In this document: positions 9,004-20,958 of the stretch, in pieces
Numbering within the stretch: the stretch's first letter is position 1
Layout: the number at the start of each line of letters is the position of its first letter
Assembly: GCA_963819845.1 (NCBI GenBank)
Contig: CAWFXQ010000008.1
Span: forward strand, 806,001-870,000
Direction of reading: 5' to 3'
DNA length: 64,000 bases
DNA from: DATAGF01 sp963819845
Lineage (GTDB): Bacteria; Actinomycetota; Thermoleophilia; Miltoncostaeales; Miltoncostaeaceae
Notes under the pieces: model-generated
Told to the model about the DNA's origin: nothing
Database searches by the model: none
The model's input: the letters and a program-made list of their open reading frames with translations, nothing else
Program-made: the position numbers and the translations under genes

Positions 9004-9697
9004 TCAAGTCGGGGCGGGCTCCACGAGGGAGAGGCGCACCGCGACGCGGGCGCTACGAAGCTCGGGCTCGGGTCGCAGCTCACCGAGGGCCTCCTCGAGC
9101 TCGTCCGCATCCATCGGCATCGCCCGCTCGGCGAACATGCGGGGGCCCTCGTCGTCGAAGTCCGGCGCCGGCGCGCGCTCCCCGATCGAGACGATCGGGC
9201 CGACGCCGCGCCCCGGCCGCGGCGGCGAGGCCCGCCGCCCGCGCCAGGGCGTCCCGCACGGCCTCCTGCTCGAGCTCGTCGCGCGTGCGCCTCTCGAGCT
9301 CGCGGCTCACGGTGAAGCGCGGCGTAACCCGCTCGGCGTCGGGGTGCGAGCCTGCCGACGCGACGATCTCGGCGGCGCGGGCCGCGTCGTCCTCGATCAC
9401 GATCTGGCAGAGGCCGGTGTAGCCGGCCACCTCCCAGCGCGTCTCGGTGCGCCCGGGGCGCTCCTCGGCCACCGAGCGCTGCTCCTGCCGGGTCGTGACG
9501 CGGCCGTCCGAGACCCGGGTGCCGGGCAGCCCGGCGGCGAGGTGGTCGAGCAGGCGCCGGCGCGCCTGCGCCGCATCGGCCAGGGCCTCCTGCGCGGTGG
9601 GCAGCACCGGGGTCTGGACGCCCACCGCGACGGCCACCCGGTCGGGGGTCACCTCGCGCTCGGCGTCGCCGACGACCATGAGCGTGGGGACGGGCAT
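9004..9697 (-). CDS. SIMPL (DUF541) domain protein, frameshift near C-terminus
   Basis: ATG 9697. SIMPL signature features are the early 'VVGDAEREVTPDRVAVAVGV', a central amphipathic region, and 'TRWEVAGYTGLCQIVIED'. Near 9215 the frame shifts and the expected C-terminal part continues in another frame ('GVGPIVSIGERAP', 'RSARVAVRLSLVEPAPT') to TGA 9004-9006. The resulting roughly 230 residues match the family. No signal peptide is seen, so it is probably cytoplasmic. It lies 10 bases after the acyl-CoA dehydrogenase gene and is probably cotranscribed with it. The biochemical role of the family is not established. Confidence 0.78.
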
Positions 9698-9707
9698 GGC
9701 CGGGACG

Positions 9708-10862
<1,155 letters not shown>

Positions 10863-10896
10863 GGCCGGCCCACCGTAGTCGTTGGACGTCCACGTA

Positions 10897-11085
10897 TCAA
10901 CGCGCCCGCGCGTCGCCGGGGGGCCACGGCTCGGGGATGCGGGCGGGCCCGGGGATCGGCTCGGGCACCGGGTCGGGGGAGGGCTCGGGGATGGCCGGCG
11001 GGCTGGGCTCGGGGATGTCGGGCGGGCCGGGCTCCGGCACCACGGCCGGCCCCGGGACGGGCTCGGGGATCGGTTGAGTGGTCAT
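10897..11085 (-). CDS. very short proline/glutamate-rich protein
   Basis: 62 residues made of irregular repeats of I/V-P-E-P-x-P ('PIPEPVPGPAVVPEPGPP'). The ATG at 11085 has GGGAGG four bases upstream, a good ribosome site, which is the main reason to believe it. It has no signal peptide or membrane segment and would be extended and polyproline-II-like. It lies 34 bases upstream of the acyl-CoA dehydrogenase on the same strand. Low-complexity GC-rich DNA can produce such an ORF by chance, so this call is uncertain. Confidence 0.42.
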   Translation of the reverse strand: MTTQPIPEPVPGPAVVPEPGPPDIPEPSPPAIPEPSPDPVPEPIPGPARIPEPWPPGDARAR

Positions 11086-11131
11086 GCGACCTCCCTACCC
11101 CGCCCGGGCGGGTTCCCATCGCCGCCGCCGC

Positions 11132-12553
11132 GTGAGATCGTCGCGGCCCGTGCCGCGCGTCCCCCTGCTCGCCCTCGCGCTCGCGGCCGCCCTGGCCGCG
11201 CTCTGCATCCCCGCCGCCGGCGCGCGGGCGCAGGTGGCGCTGGTGTACGCGCCGGCCGACGCCGCCAACGCCATCCACGACGGCGCCCAGGGCGTGCCGG
11301 GCCTGACGACGGCGCTGCGCCAGTCGCCGATCTACGACGACCCCCGTTGGCCGCTCGACCGGCGCGTCGGCAAGGTGACCGGCCGCCAGCTCGCCCCGCT
11401 CAGCCCGGCGGGGGTCGCCGACGCCCTGCGGGCGGCGTGGTCGCAGCCCGACGCCGGCGGGCGGGTGGCCATCGACGAGTTCACTCCCGGCCAGTGGACG
11501 GAGGCCGGGGCGGCGGGCCTGGCCCAGGCCGTGCGGTCGCTGGGCGCCGACGCCGAGCGGGTCTACGTCTACGCCAGCCCGGCGCTGGTCGCCCAGGTGA
11601 CGCGGGTCGACCCGCGCGGGCCGCTCACGGGCCGCATCGCGAGCCTGTTCGCGGCGACGGCGGGGGCCGGGCGCGCCTACCTCGAGGTCTACACGGGCAG
11701 CCTGGAGCCGCTGCCGGCCCGGGACATGGCCATCTCCCTCACCCGGTGGCGCGAGCGCTGGCCGGCGGTGCGGCGCGACCGCCTGAACGCGCTGATCGGG
11801 CCGGGCGGGGCGACCGGGCAGGCCGAGATCTGGAGGCGCGTCCGCGCCAGCCCGGCCGGCCGCGAGATCCTGGCCAACGGCGCCGGCGCCTACGGCCAGC
11901 CCACCGCGGCCGACGGGCTCGCCTGGCTCGCGCAGTACCGGGGGTTCCTGGCCGCCCCCGGCGCCGTCCCGCCGGGGGGCGACACCCCGGTGCCGGCCGG
12001 CGGCGACGTGACCCTCACCCTGCCGCGGGGCGGCCGGACGCTCGCGCCAGGCGCCGCCATCTCCGTGCGCTTCAGCCGCGGCGGGAGGGCGATCGTGCGC
12101 CTGATCGACGCGCGCGGCACGCGCCGGGTGCTCGGGGCGCGCACGATCCCCGCGGCCGGCGGCGTCTTCAGGACGACGCTCCCCCGGCTCGCCCCGCCGG
12201 GGCGCTATCGCCTCGTGGTGACGCTGGTCGGCGGCGGGCTCACCGACACGCTCGAGCGGGCGATCCGGATCGGCCGCGCGCGCGTCACGGCGCAGGTCTC
12301 GGCCCGCCTGACGCCCGCCGGCTGGGCGCTGCTGGTGCGGCCCTCGGCGGCGGCGCGCCTGACCGGACGGCTCGAGGTCGTCGGCGCCGACGGGCGCTAC
12401 TCGCGACTGCGCGGCCTGCCGTCCCGGCGCCTGGCCGCCCGCCGCCGGGCGACGATCGCCCTCGGGGCGCTCCCGCCCGGCGGCTACCGGGCCGTGGTGC
12501 GCCTGGACGGCGGCCCGGAGATCACCCGGGCCTTCCGCGTCCCCGAGGGGTAG
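11132..12553 (+). CDS. secreted protein of unknown function
   Basis: I start it at GTG 11132; GTG 11150 is the alternative. Either gives a signal peptide with hydrophobic core 'LLALALAAALAALCIPAA' and cleavage near 'GARAQ'. The mature part has an alpha/beta domain to about residue 290 ('VALVYAPADAANAIHDGAQG', 'EIWRRVRASPAGREILANGA'), then an Ig-like beta-rich region ('VRFSRGGRAIVRLIDARG', 'PGRYRLVVTLVGGGLTDT') and a second similar repeat at the C-terminus. I do not recognise it; a cell-envelope role is likely. It is divergent from the small proline-rich ORF. Confidence 0.72.
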   Translation: MRSSRPVPRVPLLALALAAALAALCIPAAGARAQVALVYAPADAANAIHDGAQGVPGLTTALRQSPIYDDPRWPLDRRVGKVTGRQLAPLSPAGVADALRAAWSQPDAGGRVAIDEFTPGQWTEAGAAGLAQAVRSLGADAERVYVYASPALVAQVTRVDPRGPLTGRIASLFAATAGAGRAYLEVYTGSLEPLPARDMAISLTRWRERWPAVRRDRLNALIGPGGATGQAEIWRRVRASPAGREILANGAGAYGQPTAADGLAWLAQYRGFLAAPGAVPPGGDTPVPAGGDVTLTLPRGGRTLAPGAAISVRFSRGGRAIVRLIDARGTRRVLGARTIPAAGGVFRTTLPRLAPPGRYRLVVTLVGGGLTDTLERAIRIGRARVTAQVSARLTPAGWALLVRPSAAARLTGRLEVVGADGRYSRLRGLPSRRLAARRRATIALGALPPGGYRAVVRLDGGPEITRAFRVPEG

Positions 12554-12616
12554 CACGCCCGAGGGTACGGCCGGACCGCTTGGGTATCATCCGTCCGTGG
12601 ACACCACCGCGGACCG

Positions 12617-13969
<1,353 letters not shown>

Positions 13970-14028
13970 CCCGTCGCCCTCCGGTGTCTTCAGGGTGAGG
14001 AACCGACCCGCACGACATCGGGGGGATC

Positions 14029-14856
14029 ATGAGGGACCGCAGACCGGAAACACGACCGCTGAGGCGCCTGCTCGACCGGCTGAGCTACGCCAACGTGGCC
14101 GCCACGCTTGCGCTGTTCATCGCGCTGGGCGGCACGGCGGCCGCCGTCACGACCCTTCCCGCCGACAGCGTCGGGGCGCCGCAGATCCGGACCGACGCGG
14201 TCCGCTCGCCGGAGATCCGGACCGACGCGGTGCGCAGCCCCGAGATCCGGGCCGACGCCGTGCGCAGCTCCGAGATCGAGGCCGACGCGGTCCGGAGCTC
14301 GGAGATCGAGGCCGACGCCGTGCGCGGCCCCGAGATCCAGGCCGACGCCGTGCGCAATTCCGAGATCGAGGCCGAGGCGGTGCGCAGCTCTGAGATCCGC
14401 GACGAGACCATCGTGCTCGCCGACATCGCCACGGCCGCCCGCACCGCGCTCGACGCCCCTCGCGTCGTGGTCGCCCAGGCAGCCTTGGCCGACGCCCCGA
14501 CCTGCCACGACAGCCCCCTGACGTCGTGCGCCAACCTGCTCTCGGTCGTGCTGCCCGAGGGGAACTGGCTGGTTCAGGCCGCGTTCACCGCCCGCGACAA
14601 CGGGAACGAGAACATCTTCGCCGGCTGCGGCCTCGTCCAGAGCGACACCACCCTGCTCACGTCGCTCGGGATCGAGTCGCTGGGCCAGCGCGCCTCGGTC
14701 GCCAGCAGCGAGACGGCCGTGCTCACCCACGTGGTGACCGGGGTGCCGGCCGGCACGAGGGTCGCCCTGCGCTGCACGGAGGACTTCGACACCTCGCTCC
14801 AGGTGGACGACATCACGATGACCGCGATCGAGGCCGGGACCGTCACCGGTCCGTGA
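14029..14856 (+). CDS. secreted/anchored protein with tandem decapeptide repeats
   Basis: ATG 14029, 275 residues. A basic N-terminus leads into a hydrophobic helix ('YANVAATLALFIALGGTAAA', about residues 21-40). Eight decapeptide repeats of the form xDAVRSSEIx follow (about residues 50-130; 30-bp DNA periodicity from 14165 to 14405), then a globular beta-rich domain of about 130 residues with three Cys ('DAPTCHDSPLTSC', 'AGCGLVQSD'). This architecture is common in Solirubrobacter-like genomes and is the strongest lineage marker in the window. The repeats probably form an extended beta-helical stalk carrying the C-terminal domain outside the cell. The function is unknown. Confidence 0.85.
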   Translation: MRDRRPETRPLRRLLDRLSYANVAATLALFIALGGTAAAVTTLPADSVGAPQIRTDAVRSPEIRTDAVRSPEIRADAVRSSEIEADAVRSSEIEADAVRGPEIQADAVRNSEIEAEAVRSSEIRDETIVLADIATAARTALDAPRVVVAQAALADAPTCHDSPLTSCANLLSVVLPEGNWLVQAAFTARDNGNENIFAGCGLVQSDTTLLTSLGIESLGQRASVASSETAVLTHVVTGVPAGTRVALRCTEDFDTSLQVDDITMTAIEAGTVTGP

Positions 14857-15703
14857 CCTCACGCGCGCGCTCGTCGAGCTGGGCGGCGAGCGCGCCGCGG
14901 CCGGTGAGGCAGTGGGCGCCGCAGCGGGCGCCCAGCGCGAGGGCCCCCTCGAGCGAGAGGCCTCGCCCGAGGCCGACGGTGAGCCCGGCGGCGAACGAGT
15001 CGCCGCAGCCGTAGCTGTCGACGGCCGGGCCGGGGAGCGGGGCCGGGTCCCAGCGGCCGGCGGCCCCGGCGGCGGTGGCGTAGCGCCCGCCGCGGGCGCC
15101 CTCGGTCCAGACGATGGCCTCGGGGGCGACGGGGAGCGCATCCGGGTCGACCGCCTCCGAGGGGTCGCTCGCGCTGGCGATCAGCACGTCGGCGCGCGCG
15201 CCGCTCTCCACGAGCTGCGCCAGCCTCCGCGTGGTCACCACCAGGGCCCGGGCGCGGCGGGCGGCCGCGACGGTGGCCGAGTCGTGGCCGGTGAAGTAGG
15301 CGGCGTCGCAGGCCGCGAGGTCGTCCCAGGGCAGGGGGTCCTCGATCCGCGCCGAGGTGGGGCCGCCGACCACCAGGATCGCCCGGTCAGCGCTCGCGTC
15401 CACCGCGCTGACGCCGCGCGTCTGGGCGCCCCCGTGGACGGCGGCGAGCACGGTCACGCCGATGGCGCCGAGGCGGGCCGCCGCCTCCCGCCCGGCCTCG
15501 TCCGACCCGAGGGCGGTGTAGAAGAGGGCCTCGGCGCCGAGCCGGGCGACCTGGGCCGCGCTGACGGCGCCGCCCCCGGCCGGCTCGTCGAAGGGGTCGC
15601 CCAGGTAGCGGATCTCGCCGGGCCGGGGGAAGGTCCCGGCCCCGTGGGTGATCCACTCGACGTGGCCCACGACCGCGACCCGCGGGCGGGGCGGCGCCGT
15701 CAC
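14843..15703 (-). CDS. PfkB-family carbohydrate kinase
   Basis: 286 residues from GTG 15703, overlapping the serS stop as GTGA. PfkB features are the N-terminal glycine-rich 'DEPAGGGAVSAAQVARLGAE', the central 'AAYFTGHDSATV', and the C-terminal signature 'DSYGCGDSFAAGLTVGLG' containing the catalytic Asp and anion hole (GCGD where GAGD is usual). It phosphorylates a sugar or nucleoside-like alcohol with ATP; the substrate cannot be read from the sequence. The four-base overlap with serS indicates cotranscription. Confidence 0.86.
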   Translation of the reverse strand: MTAPPRPRVAVVGHVEWITHGAGTFPRPGEIRYLGDPFDEPAGGGAVSAAQVARLGAEALFYTALGSDEAGREAAARLGAIGVTVLAAVHGGAQTRGVSAVDASADRAILVVGGPTSARIEDPLPWDDLAACDAAYFTGHDSATVAAARRARALVVTTRRLAQLVESGARADVLIASASDPSEAVDPDALPVAPEAIVWTEGARGGRYATAAGAAGRWDPAPLPGPAVDSYGCGDSFAAGLTVGLGRGLSLEGALALGARCGAHCLTGRGALAAQLDERAREVTDR

Positions 15704-16962
15704 CGCGGGACGATCTCGGCGGGCGCCCCGTGGGCCCGGAGGGCGGCCGGCAGCGCGACGGTCCCGTCCTCGCGCTGCCCGTTCTCGAGAAGGGCGATGA
15801 TGGTGCGGCCCACGGCGACCGCGGTGCCGTTGAGGGTGTGGACGGGCTCGGTGCCCGACCCCCGCCGCACGCGCGCCCGCAGGCGCCGCGCCTGGTAGTC
15901 GGTGCAGTTGGAGCAGGAGGTGACCTCGCGGTACGCGCCCTGGCCCGGCATCCACGCCTCGGTGTCGAACTTGCGCGCCGCCGAGGCCCCGAGGTCGCCG
16001 ACCGCGATGTCGACGACCCGGTAGGGCACCTCCAGCGCCCCCAGGATCTCCTCCTGCACGCCGAGGATCCGCCCGTGCTCGGCCGGCGACTCCTCGGGGA
16101 GGGTGAACGAGAACATCTCGACCTTGTCGAACTGGTGCACGCGGAAGATGCCGCGGGTGTCGCGGCCGGCGGCGCCGGCCTCGCGGCGGAAGCAGGTGGA
16201 CACCCCGCCGTAGCGCAGCGGCAGGTCGCCGGCGTCGATGATCTGGTCGCCGTGCAGGCCGGCGAGCGGGACCTCGGAGGTCCCCACCAGGAAGAGGTCG
16301 TCGTCGGCCGCGCGGTAGATCGAGGCCCGGTCCGTGGGGAAGAAGCCCGTGCCCCACATCGCCTCCTCCCGCACCAGCACCGGCGGGACGACGGGCGTGA
16401 AGCCCGCCGCCTCGACGCGCTCGAGCGCGAGCGCGACCAGCGCCATCTGCACCCGCACCAGCGGCCCCAGCAGGTAGGCGAAGCGGCTGCCCGAGACGCG
16501 CGCGGCGGCCTCGAGGTCCAGCGCCCCGGCGGCCGTGGCCAGCTCCACGTGGTCGCGGGGGGCGAAGCCGAAGGCCGGCGGCTCGCCGACCCGGCGCAGC
16601 TCCACCGCGTCCTCCTCGCCGCCGTCGGGCGCGTCGTCCGCTGCGAGGTTGGGCAGCGCCAGCAGCAGCGCGTCGCGCTCGGCCTCCACCTCGCGCAGCT
16701 CGGCCTCGAGCGCCGCGAGCTCGTCGCCCAGCCGGCGGGCCTCGGACTCCTCGTCCGCGGTGTCGCGCCCCTCCCGGCGCCCCTGGCCCACGGCCTTGCT
16801 CACGCGCGCCCGCTCGGCACGGGCCGACTCGACCGCCGTCCGCAGGGACCGGGCGCGCTCGTCGAGGGCCAGTAGCCGCGCCACCTCGTCGCCCGCGCCG
16901 CGCCGGGCCAGGTTCGCGGCCACGCGCGCGGGCTCGGCCCGGATCAGCTTGAGGTCGAGCAG
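15700..16962 (-). CDS. serS: seryl-tRNA synthetase
   Basis: About 420 residues, the usual size. The N-terminal coiled-coil arm (residues about 25-105, rich in 'EARRLGDELAALEAELREVE') binds the long tRNA-Ser variable arm. The class II catalytic core shows motif 2 'GRDTRGIFRVHQFDKVE' and motif 3 'LNGTAVAVGRTIIALLE', with 'TSEVPLAGLH' at the serine pocket. No ATG or GTG sits at the expected N-terminus ('LLDLKLIRAEPARV'); CTG 16962 gives the normal length, 10 bases after the upstream STAS gene. The long upstream extension to 17049 would overlap that gene and is unlikely. Confidence 0.95.
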   Translation of the reverse strand: MLDLKLIRAEPARVAANLARRGAGDEVARLLALDERARSLRTAVESARAERARVSKAVGQGRREGRDTADEESEARRLGDELAALEAELREVEAERDALLLALPNLAADDAPDGGEEDAVELRRVGEPPAFGFAPRDHVELATAAGALDLEAAARVSGSRFAYLLGPLVRVQMALVALALERVEAAGFTPVVPPVLVREEAMWGTGFFPTDRASIYRAADDDLFLVGTSEVPLAGLHGDQIIDAGDLPLRYGGVSTCFRREAGAAGRDTRGIFRVHQFDKVEMFSFTLPEESPAEHGRILGVQEEILGALEVPYRVVDIAVGDLGASAARKFDTEAWMPGQGAYREVTSCSNCTDYQARRLRARVRRGSGTEPVHTLNGTAVAVGRTIIALLENGQREDGTVALPAALRAHGAPAEIVPR

Positions 16963-16972
16963 GCGGGCCCCG

Positions 16973-17335
16973 TCAGGCCGACGCGGCGTCCGGGCCCTGC
17001 GCGAGGGCGGCGGCGACCGTCTCGAGGTCGTCCCCGAACACGAAGGCACGGCGCAGCCCGGTGATCTCGAAGACCCGGCGCAGGCGGCGGTGGGGGCAGA
17101 TCAGCCCGAGCTGCCCCTGGCCCGCGCGCGCGCGGTTGAGCAGGCTCACCAGCGCCCCGAGCCCCGAGGAGTCGAGCAGCGTCACCTCGGTGAGGTCGAT
17201 GACGAGCTGCGAGGAGGCCGGGTCGAGCGTCTCGAGGTCCTGGCGGAAGCTGCCGACCGTGTAGATGTCGAGCTCGCCGCCGAGGGTGACCAGCGTGAGG
17301 CCGTCCCGGGCCTCGGTGGTGACGTCCAGGCTCAT
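16973..17335 (-). CDS. STAS-domain anti-sigma factor antagonist
   Basis: 120 residues starting at ATG 17335. A single STAS domain: 'GLTLVTLGGELDIYTVGSF' then 'VIDLTEVTLLDSSGLGALVS', in which DSSG carries the serine normally phosphorylated by an anti-sigma kinase. Such proteins, when dephosphorylated by a SpoIIE/RsbU-type phosphatase, bind the anti-sigma kinase and free the sigma factor. A phosphatase of that kind is encoded nearby at 17999-20240, though on the other strand. No anti-sigma kinase is seen in the window. Confidence 0.9.
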   Translation of the reverse strand: MSLDVTTEARDGLTLVTLGGELDIYTVGSFRQDLETLDPASSQLVIDLTEVTLLDSSGLGALVSLLNRARAGQGQLGLICPHRRLRRVFEITGLRRAFVFGDDLETVAAALAQGPDAASA

Positions 17336-17381
17336 TGCCGGGATGCTACCCGCCACCCCCGGGGCGCGCACACGGGCCGCG

Positions 17382-17852
17382 CTACTGGATGCTCACCACG
17401 TAGGCGACGACGTTCTCGAGGTCGGCACCGCTGACCAGGCCGGCCGGCATCGGCGGGCGCCCGTTCGTGACGGTCTCGGTGACATAGGCCGCGTCGAGGC
17501 CCTGGCCGGCGAGCTGCGGGCCCACCCCGCCGGCGTCCTGGCCGTTGTTGAGGTGGCAGCCGGTGCAGACGCTCGCGAAGGTCGCCTCGCCAGCGGCGGC
17601 GTCGCCGGCCCCGCCGTCCTCGCCGCCGCCCTCGGGACGCTCGACGTCGCCTTCCTGCCCCGCCCCCGAGGGCGGCGCGGTGACGAAGTTGCCCTCGGAG
17701 TCGGTCTGCACGGCGCTGTTCGCGACCGTCGGAGCCGTCGCCGGCGTCTGGGCGTCCTCCTCGCTGCTCTCGACGCAGCCCGCGGCCAGGCCGAGCGCGG
17801 CCACCGTCGCCACCAGCGAGAGAGCCGCCCACAGCCTGCGCACGATTGACAC
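17382..17852 (-). CDS. lipoprotein c-type cytochrome
   Basis: GTG 17852 gives a signal sequence with lipobox 'LGLAAGC', an acidic Gly-rich linker (about residues 45-85), then a class I cytochrome c domain with heme motif 'CTGCH' and distal Met in 'GRPPMPAGLVSGADLENVV'. About 157 residues. It should be tethered to the outer face of the membrane and carry electrons. Alternative starts are ATG 17885 or GTG 17843; the first adds 11 polar residues before the signal peptide. It stands alone, 46 bases upstream of the STAS gene. Confidence 0.87.
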   Translation of the reverse strand: MSIVRRLWAALSLVATVAALGLAAGCVESSEEDAQTPATAPTVANSAVQTDSEGNFVTAPPSGAGQEGDVERPEGGGEDGGAGDAAAGEATFASVCTGCHLNNGQDAGGVGPQLAGQGLDAAYVTETVTNGRPPMPAGLVSGADLENVVAYVVSIQ

Positions 17853-17998
17853 CCCCGGTCGGTGGTCCGAATCCCGCGAGAGCATATGGGGCCGTCGGGG
17901 AAAAACAACGCGACGAGGAGCCTGATTCCGGGGTGTCGATGAGCCCCGCCTGACGGGCCGCGCTACCCTGGTCGGGGTCGGGGGACGCGCCGGGAGGA

Positions 17999-20240
17999 GT
18001 GGTGGTGGCGAGCAGGGTCGAGGCGGGGGCACTCGGTGCGCTCGACCCGTCGCGCTGGCTCAGCCGGCTCGCCTCGGTCGCCGCCGCCGAGCTCCCCGCC
18101 GCCCTCGACGAGATCGCCGAGCGCATCCACGAGGTCTTCGCCGTGGACGTCGTCGCGGTCCACGTGGCCGACGAGTCGGACCCCGAGGAGGTCACCCGGG
18201 GCTACTGCGTGGGGCCCTCGCCGGCGGCCCAGGCCCTGGCCCCGCTGCTCACGCCCGACGGGCTCGACCCGATCGGCATCGGCGACGCGGCCGTGGAGGC
18301 CGACGCGCCGGTCGTGTGGCCGCGCATCGTCTCCGAGCCGAGCGAGATCGAGCGCCTCGCCCGCCTGGCCGAGGAGGGCGGGCCGGCCGGGGCGTTCCAC
18401 CGCCTGATGCTCGACGCCGGCGGCATCGCCGTCCCGCTCGGCACGCCCCACCAGCCGGGGCTCGGCGCCGTCGCGCTGGTGAGCCTCACCCGCGAGAGCC
18501 CCGTGCCCGAGGCGTACGTCGACGACCTCCTGGCCCTCGCGCCCCAGATCGCCCTCACCGCCCGCAACCACCAGCTCGCGGCGCGCACCCGGCGCACCCG
18601 CCAGACGCTCGAGGGGGTCATCTCGTCGAGCCGGATGGGCGTGATGGTGAGCGACCTGCGCGGGCGCCTCTCGCTCGCCAACAGGGCCGCCGGGGAGATC
18701 CTGGGGCTCGACCTCGAGCCGCTGGTGGGCCGCCCGATGCGCGAGCTCGTCTCGGAGCTGATCAAGTGGCGCTTCACCAACCCCGACGAGTACGGCGAAA
18801 GGGTGCTCGCGATCCACGACGACCCCTCGCGCGAGTCCCTCGACGACGCCGAGACGGTCGACGGGCGCTCGGTCGAGCACTCCTCGTCCCCCGTGCGCGA
18901 CCCCTCCGGCGCGCTGGTGGGCCGCGTCGACATCCTCACCGACGTCACGCCCGCCCGCAGCGCCCTGGCCGAGGCGCGCCGCCTGGCCGCCGAGCGGGCG
19001 GAGCTGCTGGAGCGGGAGGAGCGCCGGGCCCAGGAGGAGGTGGCCCTCTCCCGCGCGGCGCACATGATGGCCTCGGCCCTCACGCCGTCGGACATCCACG
19101 ACCACCTGCTCGAGCAGGCCCACCGCCTCACGCCCGCCTGCGACAAGAGCGCCGTACTGGCGGTCAACCGGCGGGGGCTGGCGGCCCCGGTCGCCACGCG
19201 CGGCTTCGCGGAGGAGACCCTCAAGCGCATGGTCTTCGCGGTCGGCGAGGGCGTGGTGGGCGGCGCGCTGGCCGCCCGGCGCCCGTTCGTCTGCAACGAC
19301 GCCGAGGCCGAGCAGCGGATCTCGCGCCGCATCACCGGGCCCGAGGGCATCCGCTCGTTCATGCACGTGCCGCTGGTGCTCGGCGACCGCGTCTACGGGC
19401 TGCTGAGCGTCAACAGCACCGAGGTGCGCGCCTTCGGCGAGCGCGACCTGCGCGTGATCGGCGAGCTGGCGCGGCACGCCGCCAGCGCCCTCCAGAACGC
19501 GCTCCAGTTCGAGCAGGAGCGCCACATCGCCGAGACCCTGCAGCAGGCGCTGATCGCCGAGGAGCTCCCGTTCAACCGACGGCCTGGAGCTGGCCGCGCT
19601 CTACCAGGCGGCCGCCGGCTCGGAGGTGGGCGGCGACTTCTACAGCGCCTGGCCGCTCTCGGACGGGCGGCTGGCGCTGCTGGTGGGCGACGTCTCCGGC
19701 AAGGGCGTCGAGGCGGCGGGGACGACGGCGATGGTGCGGTACATGGCCGAGGCCCTCAGCCAGAGCCGCAGCGAGCCCGCCGACATGATCGCCGAGCTGA
19801 ACGCGATGCTCCACTCGCGGCTGCCCGACGGCGGGCTGGTCACGCTGGTGCTGGCCCTGATCGACACCGCCGCCGGGGAGCTCTCCTGGTGCAGCGCCGG
19901 CCACCCGCCGCCGGTGCTGATCGACGCCGCCGGGGGCCAGTTGACGCTGGAGGACCCCGGCCCGCCCTGCGGCGCCTTCGCCGACGCGGCCTACGCGGGC
20001 CACCGGGAGCCCTTCGCCGAGGGCGACGTGCTGGTGCTCTACACCGACGGCATCATCGAGGCGCGGCGCCAGGGGCGCGAGTTCGGCGAGGAGGGCCTGC
20101 GGGACGCCCTGAGCGACGCCGCCGGCGAGAGCCCCTCCCAGCTCGCGCGCTCGGTCTACGCGGCGGCCCGCACCTGGGCGGGGGGCCGCCTGAGCGACGA
20201 CGTCGCCGTCGCCGTGGCCCGGAGGGCGCCCGCGGCCTGA
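17999..20240 (+). CDS. GAF-PAS-GAF sensor with SpoIIE/PP2C phosphatase domain, one frameshift
   Basis: About 747 residues when two frames are joined near 19580. Order: GAF-like domain (about 15-195), PAS domain (about 200-320; 'GVISSSRMGVMVSDLRGRLS', 'ANRAAGEILGLDLEPLVGRP'), coiled coil (325-365), GAF domain (365-505; 'GEGVVGGALAARRPFVCND'), linker 'IAETLQQALIAEELPF', then SpoIIE phosphatase ('GSEVGGDFYSAWPL', 'VGDVSGKGVEAA', 'VLYTDGIIEA', 'LSDDVAVAV') with metal-binding Asps present. It probably dephosphorylates an anti-sigma antagonist in response to a sensed signal. The start is one of three consecutive GTGs (17999, 18002, 18005); 18005 has the best spacing from GGAGG. Confidence 0.88.
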
Positions 20241-20247
20241 GGCCGAA

Positions 20248-20958
20248 TCAGCGAGTGCCCTCCGACAGGAGGGCGAGGTAGCGATCGTCGGGCGTAGACC
20301 CGGTCGCGGCGGCGACCGGTGATCTCGCGGAGGATCCCCAGCTCCTCGAGGCTTGCGATGGCGCTTGCGGCCGTCGGCCGCGTGATCCCGAGCGCCGTGG
20401 CCGCCTCGCCGGCCGTCACCACCACGTGCCGCATGACCAGCTCGTGCACGCTCAGCGCCACGGCCGCCCGGCGCCCGAGGGCATGGATCGCCGCGCGATC
20501 GCCGCGGTCGATCTCCGCGATCCGGCGCGTCGTGGCGGCGGCCTCCTCCGCGACCTCGCCGACGCCGTCGAGGAAGAACGCCGTCCAGTCCTCCCACGCG
20601 CCATCGGTGCGCACGCGATCGAGGAGGTCGTAGTAGACGCTGCGGTGGCGCTTGAAGTAGAGGCTCAGGTAGAGGGCGGGCTGCGACAGCAACCCCTGTC
20701 GAGAGCATCAACGTGATGAGGAGGCGCCCGACGCGCCCGTTGCCGTCGAGGAAGGGGTGGATGGTCTCGAACTGCACGTGGACCAGTCCCGCCCTGACGA
20801 GTGGCGAGCCGTCGCCCGAGGGCTCGTTCAGGTGGACCTCGAGGGCCCCCATGGCGGGGAGGACCTCCTCCGGGGGCGGCGGGACGAATCGCGCGTTCCC
20901 CGGCCGAGCCCCGGGTCCGGGATCCAGTTCTGGACCGGCGGAACTCGCCGGGAGCCCT
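20248..20958 (-). pseudogene. Fic-family protein, 5' truncated and frameshifted
   Basis: Reading leftwards, the Fic core shows 'PGEFRRS', 'QNWI', 'FVPPPPEEVLPAMGALEVHL', 'HVQFETIHPFLDGNGRVGRL' (the HPFxDGNGR catalytic motif), then 'ALYLSLYFKRHRSVYYDLL' and a C-terminal winged helix ('GEAATALGITRPTAASAIAS') ending 'DDRYLALLSEGTR' at TGA 20248-20250. Frame changes lie near 20285, 20695 and in 20880-20945. About 110-130 N-terminal residues, including any inhibitory helix, are missing: homology stops near 20958 exactly where an MFS gene fragment begins on the other strand. Fic domains transfer AMP to proteins; this copy is probably not functional. Confidence 0.75.

Noticed and set aside
14160..14410. 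Regular 30-bp repeats as a CRISPR array
   Set aside because: The repeats are inside a coding frame, contiguous without spacers, and encode decapeptides.
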